A stretch of 64,000 nt of DNA. Source: Thermoanaerobaculia bacterium (GTDB lineage Bacteria > Acidobacteriota > Thermoanaerobaculia > Multivoradales > JAIOJS01). The DNA lies in contig JAUIDB010000009.1 of the NCBI GenBank assembly GCA_030429235.1, positions 101,609 to 165,608 on the forward strand, written 5' to 3'. Under the pieces are notes generated by a model. It saw only the letters and a program-made list of their open reading frames with translations. It made no database searches and had not been told where the DNA came from. Made by a program: the position numbers and the translations under genes. Below are positions 33,137-42,103 of the stretch, piece by piece (position 1 is the first letter of the stretch; every line of letters begins with the position of its first letter).

Positions 33137-34746
33137 TGACCTGGCGCCTCGCGACCCTGAGCGGCCTGCTCCTCCTCGGAGCGTGTGCGCTGGATTCCGA
33201 GCCATCTCCGGTCGAGGTCGGCGCCTCGGACGCCAATGCGGCGAACCCCGTCCGCGCCGAGCTCGAACTTCCCGACGTCTTCCTCGACTCCTACGAGCCG
33301 GCGGTCCGGGGGGCGCTGGAGGCGGCGCGCGTCGAGGCGGAGGCGAAACTCGAAGCGGCTGCGGTCGACGACGCGGCGCGGGCCGAGGCGCTGGGAGAGT
33401 TGGGACGGGTGTACCTGGCTCACTCCCTGGAGGAGGCGGCCGACCTCTGTCTGCGTCAGGCCTGGCAGTACGACGCATCCCAACCCGATTGGCCCTTCCT
33501 GTTGGGGTATCTCCGGGGCGAGCGGGGGGAGTTCGAATCCAGCCTCGAACCGTTGACTGCGGCCAGGGAGAGGGCTCCCGAAGACGGATCGGTGCGTCTG
33601 CTCCTGGCCCGCGCTTATCTGGCAATGGACCGGCTGGAGGAGGCCGATCGCCTACTCGGTTCGGCCTCCGACACCGAGGATCCGCTCGTGCTTCTCGAAC
33701 TCGGTAAGTTGGCGCGGGCGCGAGGAGCGCACGAAGAAGCCGTGGCTCTCTTGGAGCGGGTCACCGCCCTGGCGCCGAGTGCGGGCAATGCCTTCTATCC
33801 TCTGGGATTGAGCTACCGAGCTCTGGGCCGCGAGAAGGAGGCGCGGGCGGCGCTGGCGTTGCGGTCGAGCGGCACGCTGCGACTGCAGGATCCCCGGATC
33901 GCCGATCTGTCGGAGCAGGTGGTGGGTTACCGCGTGTTGAATCGCCTGGGCAACGAGGCGTTTTTGGCGGGCCGTTTCGAGGAGGCGGTAGAGAACTTCC
34001 AGGCGGCGCTCGAAGTCGATGCCGAACAGCCGAGGATTCGGGTGAACCTCGCCGCCGCGCTCGCTCGTCTCGGCCAGGTGGGCGAGGCCGAGGCAGAACT
34101 GCGACGCGCCATCGAGCTGGACCCCGAGAACGGTCAGGCGCATTTCAACCTGGGAGCCCTTCTGGCGCGCGGTGGTCGGATCGACGAGGCGCGGCGGAGT
34201 TACCGAAGGGCCACCGAGTTGGATCCGGAGAACCCGGATGTCTTCTACAACTTCGGCAACCTGCAACTGCGCTCAGGCCAGGCGGTCGAGGCCGAGCGGC
34301 GCTACCGGCAGGCGCTCGAACTCGACCCGGCCTCCGGTCCCGCGCGCTACGGACTGGCGCTCAGCCAGATCCGACAGGAGTCGTGGTCTCGAGCGGTCGA
34401 GGAGTTGCGGATCGCGGTCGACTTGCTGCCGGCGGAGGCACCGCTACGGGGCCTGTTGTCGCGGGTTCTGGTCGCGGCCCCGGTCGAGGTGGTGCGAGAT
34501 CCCGACGAAGCGCTACAGTTGGCGCGCGCCCTGTTTGACGAACAGAGTTCGATCGACAACTCGCAGACCCTGGTCCTGGCCCTCGTAGCCAACGGTGAGT
34601 TGGTCGAGGCCGAAGCGCTGGCTCAACGGGCCATCGAGGCGCTGGAGGCTTCGGGGCAGCCGGCGGACGGCGTGCGCTCGGTCCTCGCCGCGATCCAGGG
34701 TGGGCAGCCTCTGGACTCCTTGCTGCCCTGGAAGGCGTTGCCCTGA
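33136..34746 (+). CDS. TPR-repeat lipoprotein paired with the VCBS/ASPIC protein
   Basis: 536 aa. GTG start overlaps the upstream stop (TAGTG). Signal LSGLLLLGAC is a lipobox ending, so it should be lipid-anchored. Most of the chain is tetratricopeptide repeats: units such as GNEAFLAGRFEEAVENFQAALEVDAEQPRIRVNLAAALARLGQVGEAEAELRRAIELDPEN are cut here as AGRFEEAVENFQAALEVD, GQVGEAEAELRRAIELDPEN and GRIDEARRSYRRATELDPEN. The tandem pairing with an ASPIC/UnbV lipoprotein recurs in Acidobacteria and Planctomycetes and suggests a physical complex (inference). Confidence 0.88.
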   Translation: MTWRLATLSGLLLLGACALDSEPSPVEVGASDANAANPVRAELELPDVFLDSYEPAVRGALEAARVEAEAKLEAAAVDDAARAEALGELGRVYLAHSLEEAADLCLRQAWQYDASQPDWPFLLGYLRGERGEFESSLEPLTAARERAPEDGSVRLLLARAYLAMDRLEEADRLLGSASDTEDPLVLLELGKLARARGAHEEAVALLERVTALAPSAGNAFYPLGLSYRALGREKEARAALALRSSGTLRLQDPRIADLSEQVVGYRVLNRLGNEAFLAGRFEEAVENFQAALEVDAEQPRIRVNLAAALARLGQVGEAEAELRRAIELDPENGQAHFNLGALLARGGRIDEARRSYRRATELDPENPDVFYNFGNLQLRSGQAVEAERRYRQALELDPASGPARYGLALSQIRQESWSRAVEELRIAVDLLPAEAPLRGLLSRVLVAAPVEVVRDPDEALQLARALFDEQSSIDNSQTLVLALVANGELVEAEALAQRAIEALEASGQPADGVRSVLAAIQGGQPLDSLLPWKALP

Positions 34747-34763
34747 CCGGCTGCGGGTCAGGG
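34741..34763. terminator. bidirectional terminator hairpin covering both stop codons
   Basis: CCCTGACC (34741-34748) pairs perfectly with GGTCAGGG (34756-34763) around a 7-nt loop. The arms contain the ends of the TPR gene (stop ends at 34746) and the converging DGTxxGT-repeat gene (ends at 34758). Confidence 0.6.
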
Positions 34764-37517
34764 GGATCCCGTCCAGCGACTCATATCGCCCGACTCGAAC
34801 CCGTCGACGAAGAGCGCGTCGAGTTCGAGCACCCAGGGCTCGAAACCGTGCACACCGTCGGTGGCCGCAAACCAGAGCCGACCCTCGCCTAGCGCCAGGC
34901 CGATCGGGGAGGAGGAGGCCGGGCCGGGGTTGATGTCGTGGACGAGTTGGATCGTAGGGTCGAAGGCATCCCACCGGTACCCTCTCAGTTCGAGACCGTG
35001 CTCGGGGGTCGATGCCGTGAAAAGCAACGTTTGTCCGTGCGCCGTGAGGGACTGGGGAATCGAGGATTCAGAGCCGGGATGAAGGTCCTCCACGAGGACG
35101 GGGGATGCCTGGCCAGACCAGCGCCAGAGCTCTCGGCCGACTTCGCTGGTCTGGGCCACGAAAAACAGCGAGTTGCCCAGCGGTTTGAAGCTACTGGGAT
35201 GCGAGCCTAGCGGGCCGGGTTCGAGGTCGGCGAGAAGCGAAGTGCCCGCCAGCGTTCCGTCCGAACTCCAGATCTCCTCTCCGTGGGTTCCGTCGTTGCC
35301 GCAGAAGACGAATCGACCCTGGAAATAGGGGATCGCGGTGGGTTCGACGCTGCGGAGGTCGGACAGGGGGCCCGGCTCGCACGGGGCGAGGGGCAGCAAT
35401 GGTTCTGTCCCCTGCGGTGTACCGTCGGTGCGAATCAGCCTCCATCCGTCACCAAGATCGGCGAGGAAGATTCCGAGAAAGACGTCGTTGGCCAACGCCG
35501 CTCCCATCAGGTGGGAAGAATCACCATCGCCTAGGTCGAGGAGGAGTGAGGGCTCGCCCATCTCGGCGGGCAAGAACCAGACGCCGAGGTCGTGGTCGTG
35601 GTGCTCCGCAGGGGGCGTGAAGGCTCGCAGCAGCCCTTGTCCAGCCGTCTCGGCCACGCTTGCGAGCCCGGTCAGGTCCCCCACGGTCCGAGTGCCCAGC
35701 AGCGTTCCGTCAGTCTGCACGAGATGCTCGTCCAAGGTGGCGAAGACGCTGTTGCCGAAGCGCTCGAACTCGAAACTGATGCTTCCTTCGAAGAGTCGTT
35801 CGCTGCCACCCAACGTACCGTCAGTGGCCCACAGGCCGCCGTCTACCCCCTGGGTCGCGAAGAGGGTCTTTCCGCCGGCCGACGGCAGGGGCCGGTTCGA
35901 CCCCTCGAATGGGTGTTCATCCGGGGCGAAGGGGTCGAGGATGGTCGTCTCTTTGGGGGCGCCTGTACTCGTCCACAGTTTGGGCCATCCCGAGCTTTCC
36001 GGCCAAGCAATGATCAGGGCTTGGCGATCCCGAGGCCCAAAGGGCGCGACTCCGTAGGAGTGCGAGATGAAAGCGCTCGTCTGTTGGTCGATCTTGGCCA
36101 ACTCACGGGTTCCCGGTGGAGTTCCGTCACTGAGCCACGGGCTGAAGAAGTAGCCTCCGGCATCTTCTTGGATCGCCCAGAAGAGCACCTGATCGTCGAT
36201 CGTCCGGGCCAGACTAGCTGGGTAGCGGCTTGGAAACTCGGGATCGCTCATGATGTCGGCGAGGAGTTGGGTGCCTTCTTCGATACCGTCGGTGATCCAG
36301 GGCTCGACCCCGTGTTGCCCATCGTCACCCCAGAAGATGAGCCGATCTCCTAGAGCCGTGGTGTCTGCGGCCAGGGACCACGGGCTGATTCCGTCCCCAG
36401 TTGGATTGAGGTCGATGACGCGTTGTGTCCCCGCTGTGGTTCCGTCGCTCGACCAGAGTTCGCGGTCGTTCGAGGCGTCGTAGGCCGCGAAATAGAGGCG
36501 CGACCCCGCGACGTTCAGCAGTCGAGGGTTGGCGTTGGGGTAGCCGCTGACGGGCCCCCACACGGGAAGGGTCGAGCCCGGGGTTCCAGTCGTACTCCAG
36601 ATTGTCGCGCCCTCGGCAGTCCGAGCCCTGAAGAAGACGCGATCGCCCAACGACAGGAAGAGGTTGCCCGTCGAGCCCTTGGTGCCGGGGTATGCGTCGG
36701 CCAGTAGCTGGGTTCCCGCTGCTGAACCGTCGCTTCTCCAGGCTTCGTGACCCGTGTTTTCGTGGTCGCCGAAGAAGTAGTAGATCCCATCGATGACTCT
36801 GGCCCCGAAGCCGGGAAGACTCACCTGGCCCCGGACCCGCACGGAGGCCAGTTCGAACGTCCCTGCCGCCGTCCCGTCGGTACGCCACAGCGAATCCCCG
36901 GCCCCAAAGAGGGCGGTGTCGCCGCTGAGCTGTCTGATCTCCCGCGGACCACTGGCCCAGGGGTGAACATCGGGGTCGGGGTCCGCGATCGGCCACGTCC
37001 CCTGGGGAGTGCCGTCGCTGCGCCAGAGGGCGCATCCATTGCCGCCGTCGTTGGCGGAGATCAGCAGAAAGGAGTCGAGGGCCACCGGGGGATCGCAGGC
37101 GCCGAAACGACGGCTCGCTGCGAAATCGTAGACGAGTTGCGTGCCGCCGGCGGTGCCGTCGCTGCGCCAGAGGTTGCGTCCGCGGCTACCGTCGTCGGCG
37201 AGAAAGTAGAGGGCGTCCTTCCAGACGGTCAACCGTCCTTGGTATCCGCCGTTGCAGTTGCCGGGACAGAGATCGACGACCATGCTGGTACCACCCGCCG
37301 TGAAGTCGGTGCGCCATAGCTCGCCGCCGTGGACACCGTCGCTGGCAAAGAAGTAGGTGGCGTCACCGAGCGGCGTGAAGAAGGGCGCTGGCCCGTCGAG
37401 CGCTAACGAGAAGGTAGCGGACAAGTCTGCCACCATTCTGGGGCTGGGCCAGTCCGCAGCCAAGGGGTACCCACCCGCCGTCAGGGTGACCAGCAAGAGA
37501 CTTGCGATGCGCTGCAT
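34758..37517 (-). CDS. secreted DGTxxGT/ELW-repeat protein with DGFESGD tail
   Basis: 919 aa. Signal peptide IASLLLVTLTAGGYPLAA. About 14 repeats of the type [EL]LWxSDGTxxGTxL are visible: SDGTAGGTQLV, SDGTPQGTWPI, TDGTAAGTFEL, SDGSAAGTQLL, SDGTTAGTQRV, TDGIEEGTQLL, SDGTPPGTREL, TDGTLLGTRTV, SDGTLAGTSLL and several diverged copies, each followed by aromatic strands (FFVAQTSEVGRELWRW). The repeats are spaced at about 45-65 residues, so a propeller-like or elongated secreted fold is likely. The protein ends ALFVDGFESGDMSRWTGSP. Function unknown. Confidence 0.88.
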   Translation of the reverse strand: MQRIASLLLVTLTAGGYPLAADWPSPRMVADLSATFSLALDGPAPFFTPLGDATYFFASDGVHGGELWRTDFTAGGTSMVVDLCPGNCNGGYQGRLTVWKDALYFLADDGSRGRNLWRSDGTAGGTQLVYDFAASRRFGACDPPVALDSFLLISANDGGNGCALWRSDGTPQGTWPIADPDPDVHPWASGPREIRQLSGDTALFGAGDSLWRTDGTAAGTFELASVRVRGQVSLPGFGARVIDGIYYFFGDHENTGHEAWRSDGSAAGTQLLADAYPGTKGSTGNLFLSLGDRVFFRARTAEGATIWSTTGTPGSTLPVWGPVSGYPNANPRLLNVAGSRLYFAAYDASNDRELWSSDGTTAGTQRVIDLNPTGDGISPWSLAADTTALGDRLIFWGDDGQHGVEPWITDGIEEGTQLLADIMSDPEFPSRYPASLARTIDDQVLFWAIQEDAGGYFFSPWLSDGTPPGTRELAKIDQQTSAFISHSYGVAPFGPRDRQALIIAWPESSGWPKLWTSTGAPKETTILDPFAPDEHPFEGSNRPLPSAGGKTLFATQGVDGGLWATDGTLGGSERLFEGSISFEFERFGNSVFATLDEHLVQTDGTLLGTRTVGDLTGLASVAETAGQGLLRAFTPPAEHHDHDLGVWFLPAEMGEPSLLLDLGDGDSSHLMGAALANDVFLGIFLADLGDGWRLIRTDGTPQGTEPLLPLAPCEPGPLSDLRSVEPTAIPYFQGRFVFCGNDGTHGEEIWSSDGTLAGTSLLADLEPGPLGSHPSSFKPLGNSLFFVAQTSEVGRELWRWSGQASPVLVEDLHPGSESSIPQSLTAHGQTLLFTASTPEHGLELRGYRWDAFDPTIQLVHDINPGPASSSPIGLALGEGRLWFAATDGVHGFEPWVLELDALFVDGFESGDMSRWTGSP

Positions 37518-37597
37518 GCGACAAAGCTATCAACTCGACGCGCAGTTGTCGACTAGACGCCGAACCCCTGATCGCGGGGAAGGTCTCAACGGGAGGT

Positions 37598-38602
37598 CTA
37601 GGTTAGGAGCTGCATGACCTCGTCGCCGTAGAGCACCACGGGGCCGGTGGGCTCTTCGGTACCGCCCTCCGGTTCGACGGTGACGACCACAGCCTTGGTC
37701 CCGACCGGCATCTGCGGGGAGCCGAGTTCGATCTCCCGCTCGGGCTCGACCGTGAAGGTGCCGGCGCTCACCGGAGGTGCTTCGTCGGACACCACGAACC
37801 AGAGCTGGTAGGTCTGGCCAGCGGCGACCGGGGCCAGACCCTCTGCCTTGATATACCAGTGCTGGTGGTCCGCGGCGACGAACATCAGGCCGCGTGCCGC
37901 CGGCTGGGGTGCTTCGGTGCCGGTGGGAGGCTTCAGGGCGCAGATCTCGGTGCCCAGGTCGCTGAGCAGGGCGAAGCGGGAGCGCATCGCTTCGAACTCC
38001 TCGGGAGCCACCGCGGCGAGCGCGGTTTCGGCCTGGGCCGCTCGGAGTTCGGCTTCCAGGCGGTCGACCCGATCGACCTGGGCGCCCAGGGCGGTCCGCT
38101 GGGACGCCGCGACCCAGCCGAGACCGAGGACACAGAGTGCCAGTCCGGCGGCCAGGGCCTGGAGCCAGACCGGAGCCCGCACCACGACCGACGAAGGCGC
38201 GGTGGCCACGGTCGGCGTCGGTCTCGGCTTCGGCGTCGGAATGGGCTTCGGCGTCGGAGCCTGAGTGGGGGGTGTCGCCGGGGAAGCGGTCGGAGTCGGG
38301 CCCGGGGCATCCTCGGCGTGGGGGCGCAGCTCCTCGACGGTGAAACGCTGCGTCTCGTCACCCATCAGGGCGGCGCGGATGCGCCCCTCGAGTTCGGGCC
38401 GAGGGGCCACGGGCTCTAGCGCCCAGGGCAGGAGTGAAAGCGTCTCGAGGTACTCCCGCACGCGCGGCGAATCCTCGGAGTCGGAATCCTCGGACTCCAA
38501 GAAGGCCAGCAACTCTGACTCGGTCTCCAGGTCGAGAGTCCCGAGGGCCTGGAGGGCGGCGCGGTCGTCGCGGCTGAGGGGTGGGTTGTCGTCGTGGTTC
38601 AA
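37598..38602 (-). CDS. anti-sigma factor, RskA C-terminal type
   Basis: 334 aa. The N-terminal 95 residues are the cytoplasmic sigma-binding helical region (LQALGTLDLETESELLAFLESED). A Pro/Thr-rich linker follows (QAPTPKPIPTPKPRPTPT, about 114-131), then one membrane helix at 145-166 (WLQALAAGLALCVLGLGWVA). The periplasmic domain shows AVAPEEFEAMRSRFALLSD and the RskA-like beta fold HWYIKAEGLAPVAAGQTYQLWFVVSDE...SAGTFTVEPE. The start overlaps the sigma stop by 4 nt (ATGA). RskA-type factors are released by regulated intramembrane proteolysis after an envelope signal. Confidence 0.9.
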   Translation of the reverse strand: MNHDDNPPLSRDDRAALQALGTLDLETESELLAFLESEDSDSEDSPRVREYLETLSLLPWALEPVAPRPELEGRIRAALMGDETQRFTVEELRPHAEDAPGPTPTASPATPPTQAPTPKPIPTPKPRPTPTVATAPSSVVVRAPVWLQALAAGLALCVLGLGWVAASQRTALGAQVDRVDRLEAELRAAQAETALAAVAPEEFEAMRSRFALLSDLGTEICALKPPTGTEAPQPAARGLMFVAADHQHWYIKAEGLAPVAAGQTYQLWFVVSDEAPPVSAGTFTVEPEREIELGSPQMPVGTKAVVVTVEPEGGTEEPTGPVVLYGDEVMQLLT

Positions 38603-39207
38603 AGCAGGTCTCCGACCTGATCGGCCAAAGCGGCCCGCAGCTTCTTCATGGCGAGAAGGGTACGGGTCTTTACGGTTCCGAGGGGGATGTCATATTGCTC
38701 CGAAATCTGTCGTTGGGTGAACCCCCGGTAGAAGGAGAGTTCCAGGACCTGACGTTGCTCCTCGGGGAGCTTCTCCATCGCGGCGCGCATCGATTCGCGC
38801 CGCTCGTCAGACAGTACGTTGGACACCCCTTCGGGGGATGTATGGTGCTGAAACTGCTCGCGCCCGGCGTTGTCGGCAGTGCGTTGTCGTACTTTGCGGT
38901 TGCGCAGCAGATCGATCGAACGGCTCCGTGTGATCAGCACCAGCCAGGTCGAAGCCGAGGCGCGGCGGCGATCGTAGCGATGCGATTGGGCCCAGGCCTG
39001 GACGAACACCTCTTGCAAGACCTCCTCGGCGTCTTCCGTGGTGCCGAGGATCTTGCGCGAGAGGCCGAGCAGCATCGGGGCGTAGCGGCGGTATAACTCG
39101 CTGAGGGCCGCCTCATCGCGCTCGACCATGCGGTCGATCAACTGGGCGTCGTCGAGTTCCGAAAGGCCCTGAGGGGGCGTCGGGGAGGGAGCCTCCGGGG
39201 GGTTCAC
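38599..39207 (-). CDS. ECF sigma factor of an RskA-type pair
   Basis: 202 aa from a GTG at 39205-39207. The start is chosen because the helix LDDAQLIDRMVERDEAALSELYRRYAPMLLGL, typical of ECF N-termini, must be inside the protein. Region 2 ends in TEDAEEVLQEVFVQAW, and region 4 has LPEEQRQVLELSFYRGFTQRQISEQYDIPLGTVKTRTLLAMKKLR. TATCGT lies 8 nt before the GTG and there is no Shine-Dalgarno. Coupled by ATGA to the RskA-like anti-sigma gene downstream. Divergent from the thioesterase gene. Confidence 0.9.
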   Translation of the reverse strand: MNPPEAPSPTPPQGLSELDDAQLIDRMVERDEAALSELYRRYAPMLLGLSRKILGTTEDAEEVLQEVFVQAWAQSHRYDRRRASASTWLVLITRSRSIDLLRNRKVRQRTADNAGREQFQHHTSPEGVSNVLSDERRESMRAAMEKLPEEQRQVLELSFYRGFTQRQISEQYDIPLGTVKTRTLLAMKKLRAALADQVGDLL

Positions 39208-39215
39208 GATCGCAT

Positions 39216-39221
39216 ACGATA
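39216..39221 (-). promoter_or_regulatory. -10-like TATCGT before the ECF sigma GTG
   Basis: TATCGT on the minus strand ends 8 nt before the GTG at 39207; no Shine-Dalgarno. Supports both that start and leaderless expression. Confidence 0.4.
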
Positions 39222-39264
39222 GCACGGCGTCGGCGATCCGCTGGCGCCTCGAAAAGGAGAATCG

Positions 39265-39726
39265 ATGATGTCGAATATAGAAACGAAAAGCCCTGCCGAC
39301 GCCGCTTCGTCGGACGGCCGAGCCACCGACGAGGGGGCCGAACGAGCAAGGCGTAATCTGATCAACCCCGCCATTCGGGTGTTGATGATGCCGAAGGAGA
39401 CCAACGCCCTGGGCACGATCTTCGGAGGGATCATCCTCTCGTACATCGACCAGGCGGGCGCGGTCGAGGCACACCGTATCGCTCCGGGCCGGCTGGTCAC
39501 GGTGGCGATGCGCGAGGTCGAGTTCCATTACCCGGTTTTCGTCGGCGATCTGGTCAGCTTCTACGCCGAGATCGTACGACGGGGGCGAACTTCGGTCACG
39601 GTACGGGTCACCGTCGAGGCGGCTCGCGCAGGTACCAGCAAGGAGAAGGTCATCGTCACCGAGGCCGAGGTGGTCTACGTCCAGGTCGACGAGAAGAACC
39701 GACCGATCGCTCTGCCCGACGCCTAG
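39265..39726 (+). CDS. acyl-CoA thioesterase, hotdog fold (YciA-like)
   Basis: 153 aa. AGGAG lies about 7 nt before the ATG. The hotdog signature is clear: RVLMMPKETNALGTIFGGIILSYIDQAGAVEAHR is recognised in parts as MPKETNALGTIFGG and LSYIDQAGAVEA, with the Asp of ID QA the likely catalytic residue, followed by VEFHYPVFVGDLVSFYAEIVRRGRTS and the closing EAEVVYVQVDEKNRPIALP. It hydrolyses acyl-CoA, chain length unknown. Monocistronic, divergent from the sigma/RskA operon. Confidence 0.9.
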   Translation: MMSNIETKSPADAASSDGRATDEGAERARRNLINPAIRVLMMPKETNALGTIFGGIILSYIDQAGAVEAHRIAPGRLVTVAMREVEFHYPVFVGDLVSFYAEIVRRGRTSVTVRVTVEAARAGTSKEKVIVTEAEVVYVQVDEKNRPIALPDA

Positions 39727-39776
39727 GCGTGGAGAAGGCCCCCGAATCGCTGACCTTCGACCTCGGCATTTCAGAT

Positions 39777-39785
39777 TGCTACAAT
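39777..39785 (+). promoter_or_regulatory. extended -10 promoter (TGC-TACAAT)
   Basis: TG (39777-39778), one base and TACAAT (39780-39785) about 40 nt before the TPR-protein ATG at 39826; TTCGAC 18 nt upstream is a weak -35. Confidence 0.5.
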
Positions 39786-39825
39786 CTGGATCCCCTAAGA
39801 CCACATCCGATTGGAGGACTCGGTG

Positions 39826-41271
39826 ATGCTGAGGATCGACCGCTATCCCCGTTCACTTGCCTGGCTCGTCGTCCTGGCGCTGGTACACCTGATGCCAGGC
39901 CCGACGGTTGCGACCTGTGGAGGTGGTGGCGGAGGAGGTCTCGGTGGTCTTTCGGAGGGAGCTCCCGGGGCCAACGGTGAAGAGATCTACCGGGTACCGT
40001 GGCGTGTGCTGCACGAGGACGCCATGGTCGGTGGCGATCTGGTGCTGCTCTGGTTCCCGCCGTCAGCGGCGGCGATCGAGACCTCCGAGCTGCGGACCTC
40101 CCGGTCCCTCACGCTCTGGTCGTCGCGTTGCGTGGGCCTGGGGTTGGTCGCGCCCGATAACCAGGCGCTACGGGGCCGTTTTGGCGTCTCGCAGGGCGAA
40201 CTCGCCCTGCTCTTGACCCCCTCGGGGGGCGAGGTCGGGCGGATCCGGGGTTCCGTCGCCCTGCGGGCGGTCGAGACGCTGATCGAAAACGAGCTCGACG
40301 CGCGCAAGCGCATCCTCGAAGACACGCTCGACGCCGCCAAGCAGCAGCGCAAGTCCTCGGAACAGGCCTCGCTCGTGCTGTATCGGCAGGTCTACTCCGA
40401 ACGCTGCCTCTTCCCCGCCTTCGGCAAGAAGGCGGCCCGTGCGATCCGCAAGCTGGGCTACGACGTCGAGGTCGACGAAGCGTGGTTCGCCGACGACGCT
40501 GCCGACCCTCTCGAGCCGGAGTACTCGAGCCGGATCGGCGATCGGATCGCCCGTTCGGTAGCGAGCGGGCTCGAGGCTGAGGCCAACCTCCGCCTGAGCG
40601 AAGCCCAGCGGCATTACGAGTCTGCCCGCGCCCTCGATCGGGGAGACGCTCTCCCCCTGCGGTACCTGGGAGAGCTGCACCGCCATCACACCGGTGACTG
40701 GGAGGCGGCCACGGCGATCTTCGAACAGATCCTCGCCATGCCGGCGGATCCGTTGTCGCGTGCGGTCGCTTTGCACGGACTCGGCAAGATGGCCCTCAAC
40801 CAGGGAGAACTCGATCGGGGTCTCGAGCTCCTGCAGCAGTCGGTAGCGACCTTCCCCCTGGCCCTGGCGTACCGCAACCTGGCCGTCTACTGGAACTCGG
40901 AGGGTGAGACCGCCAAGGCCTGGGTGTACGCCCAGGAGGCCTTGGCCCTGGCTCCCGAAGACACCTACAGCCAGATCTTCGCCGCCACCTACTTCGTCGA
41001 TCAGGGGCGCGAGGACGAGGCGCGCCAACTGGCGCAACGCCACGGCGGGATGCTGGAGGCTTCCTACAACCTGGCCGCGATCTGGGCGCAGCTCGGCGAT
41101 TCGCAGAAGGCCCTCGACCTACTGCGGCGCCACTTCCAGGAGTACGAGCAAAACGACGCCGTGCGGGCGCGCGAGATGAAGGAGGCCCGAGAAGACATCG
41201 TCTTCTCGAACCTGCACGACGATCCTCAGTTCCTGCGGCTGACCGCCCTGGCCAACAGCGTCAACGGTTGA
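39826..41271 (+). CDS. exported TPR-repeat protein with a CGGGGGGG segment
   Basis: 481 aa. GGAGG 8 nt upstream supports the ATG at 39826 (GTG at 39823 also possible). A signal peptide (LAWLVVLALVHLMPGPTVA) is followed directly by TCGGGGGGGLGGLSEG, a Cys plus polyglycine stretch that is common in exported proteins of this group; it is not a canonical lipobox because Thr precedes the Cys. After a soluble domain with LVLLWFPPSAAAIETSELRTSRSLTLWSSRC, TPR units fill the C-terminal half (AEANLRLSEAQRHYESARALD, GDWEAATAIFEQILAM, GELDRGLELLQQSVATFP, GETAKAWVYAQEALALAPED). Function unknown. Confidence 0.8.
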   Translation: MLRIDRYPRSLAWLVVLALVHLMPGPTVATCGGGGGGGLGGLSEGAPGANGEEIYRVPWRVLHEDAMVGGDLVLLWFPPSAAAIETSELRTSRSLTLWSSRCVGLGLVAPDNQALRGRFGVSQGELALLLTPSGGEVGRIRGSVALRAVETLIENELDARKRILEDTLDAAKQQRKSSEQASLVLYRQVYSERCLFPAFGKKAARAIRKLGYDVEVDEAWFADDAADPLEPEYSSRIGDRIARSVASGLEAEANLRLSEAQRHYESARALDRGDALPLRYLGELHRHHTGDWEAATAIFEQILAMPADPLSRAVALHGLGKMALNQGELDRGLELLQQSVATFPLALAYRNLAVYWNSEGETAKAWVYAQEALALAPEDTYSQIFAATYFVDQGREDEARQLAQRHGGMLEASYNLAAIWAQLGDSQKALDLLRRHFQEYEQNDAVRAREMKEAREDIVFSNLHDDPQFLRLTALANSVNG

Positions 41272-41292
41272 TCGGAGTTCTCGGCGCGGCGC

Positions 41293-41982
41293 TCAGTCGC
41301 GTCCGCCGAGGAGGCCGGCGCGCAGCAGGAAGTAGAGCAGGGTCATCAGCGACGACACCGCGGCCGCGACATAGGTCAGGGCAGCGGCGTTGAGGACCCG
41401 GCTGACTCCGGCGCGCTCGCCGTCGGTGACAATGCCGTACTGGAACGCGAGCCGCTTGGCCCGCGCCGAGGCGTCGAACTCCACCGGCAGGGTCACCACC
41501 TGGAAGAGCAGCACGGCCGAGAAGAGCACCGCCCCGACCATCACCATCCCGGCGCTACTCAGCAAGAGACCGCCGAGCATCACGAAGTAGCCGATGCTGG
41601 AGCCGATGTTGGCCGTGGGAACCAGCACCGAGCGCAGCCACATCGGCTTGTAGCCCTGGGCGTGCTGGATGGCGTGGCCCGCCTCGTGGCAGGCGACACC
41701 GACGGCCGCCACCGAGGTGGAACCGTAGACCGGCTCCGACAGGGCCAGCTGCTTGCTCATCGGGTTGTAGTGGTCCGACAGGTAGCCGCGGTGGGGAACG
41801 ATCGAGACATCGCGGATCCCTGCCTGGTCGAGCAGCAGCTGCGCCGCTTGGGCGCCGGTGAGGCCGCGAAGCGTCCGGACCTGGGAGTACTTCTTGAAGG
41901 CCGACTTGGTGGCGAAGCTCGCAAAGAGCGACAGCAGCAACGCTGGCGCGATGAAGAGCAGGTAGATGGGGTCGAACAGCAT
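41293..41982 (-). CDS. YugP-family zinc metallopeptidase, membrane-bound
   Basis: 229 aa. An N-terminal membrane helix (YLLFIAPALLLSLFASFA), the zinc motif HEAGH (99-103) in ACHEAGHAIQHAQGY, and two or three further helices (IGYFVMLGGLLLSSAGMVMVGAVLFSAVLLF, YVAAAVSSLMTLLYFLLRAG) match the neutral zinc metallopeptidase (DUF YugP, Peptidase_M48-like) family. The preceding segment RGYLSDHYNP is also conserved there. GAGGAGA precedes the ATG. Substrate unknown. Confidence 0.92.
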   Translation of the reverse strand: MLFDPIYLLFIAPALLLSLFASFATKSAFKKYSQVRTLRGLTGAQAAQLLLDQAGIRDVSIVPHRGYLSDHYNPMSKQLALSEPVYGSTSVAAVGVACHEAGHAIQHAQGYKPMWLRSVLVPTANIGSSIGYFVMLGGLLLSSAGMVMVGAVLFSAVLLFQVVTLPVEFDASARAKRLAFQYGIVTDGERAGVSRVLNAAALTYVAAAVSSLMTLLYFLLRAGLLGGRD

Positions 41983-42103
41983 GGAGTATCTCCTCGGAGT
42001 GCCGGGGCAAGACCCTTGGGCACCTCATCGTGTGGTCTCTGTCGAAACGAGAGCCTAACGCGACTCTCTAGCCAAGAGAACAGGTCGCGAGGTCCAGCTA
42101 TTC

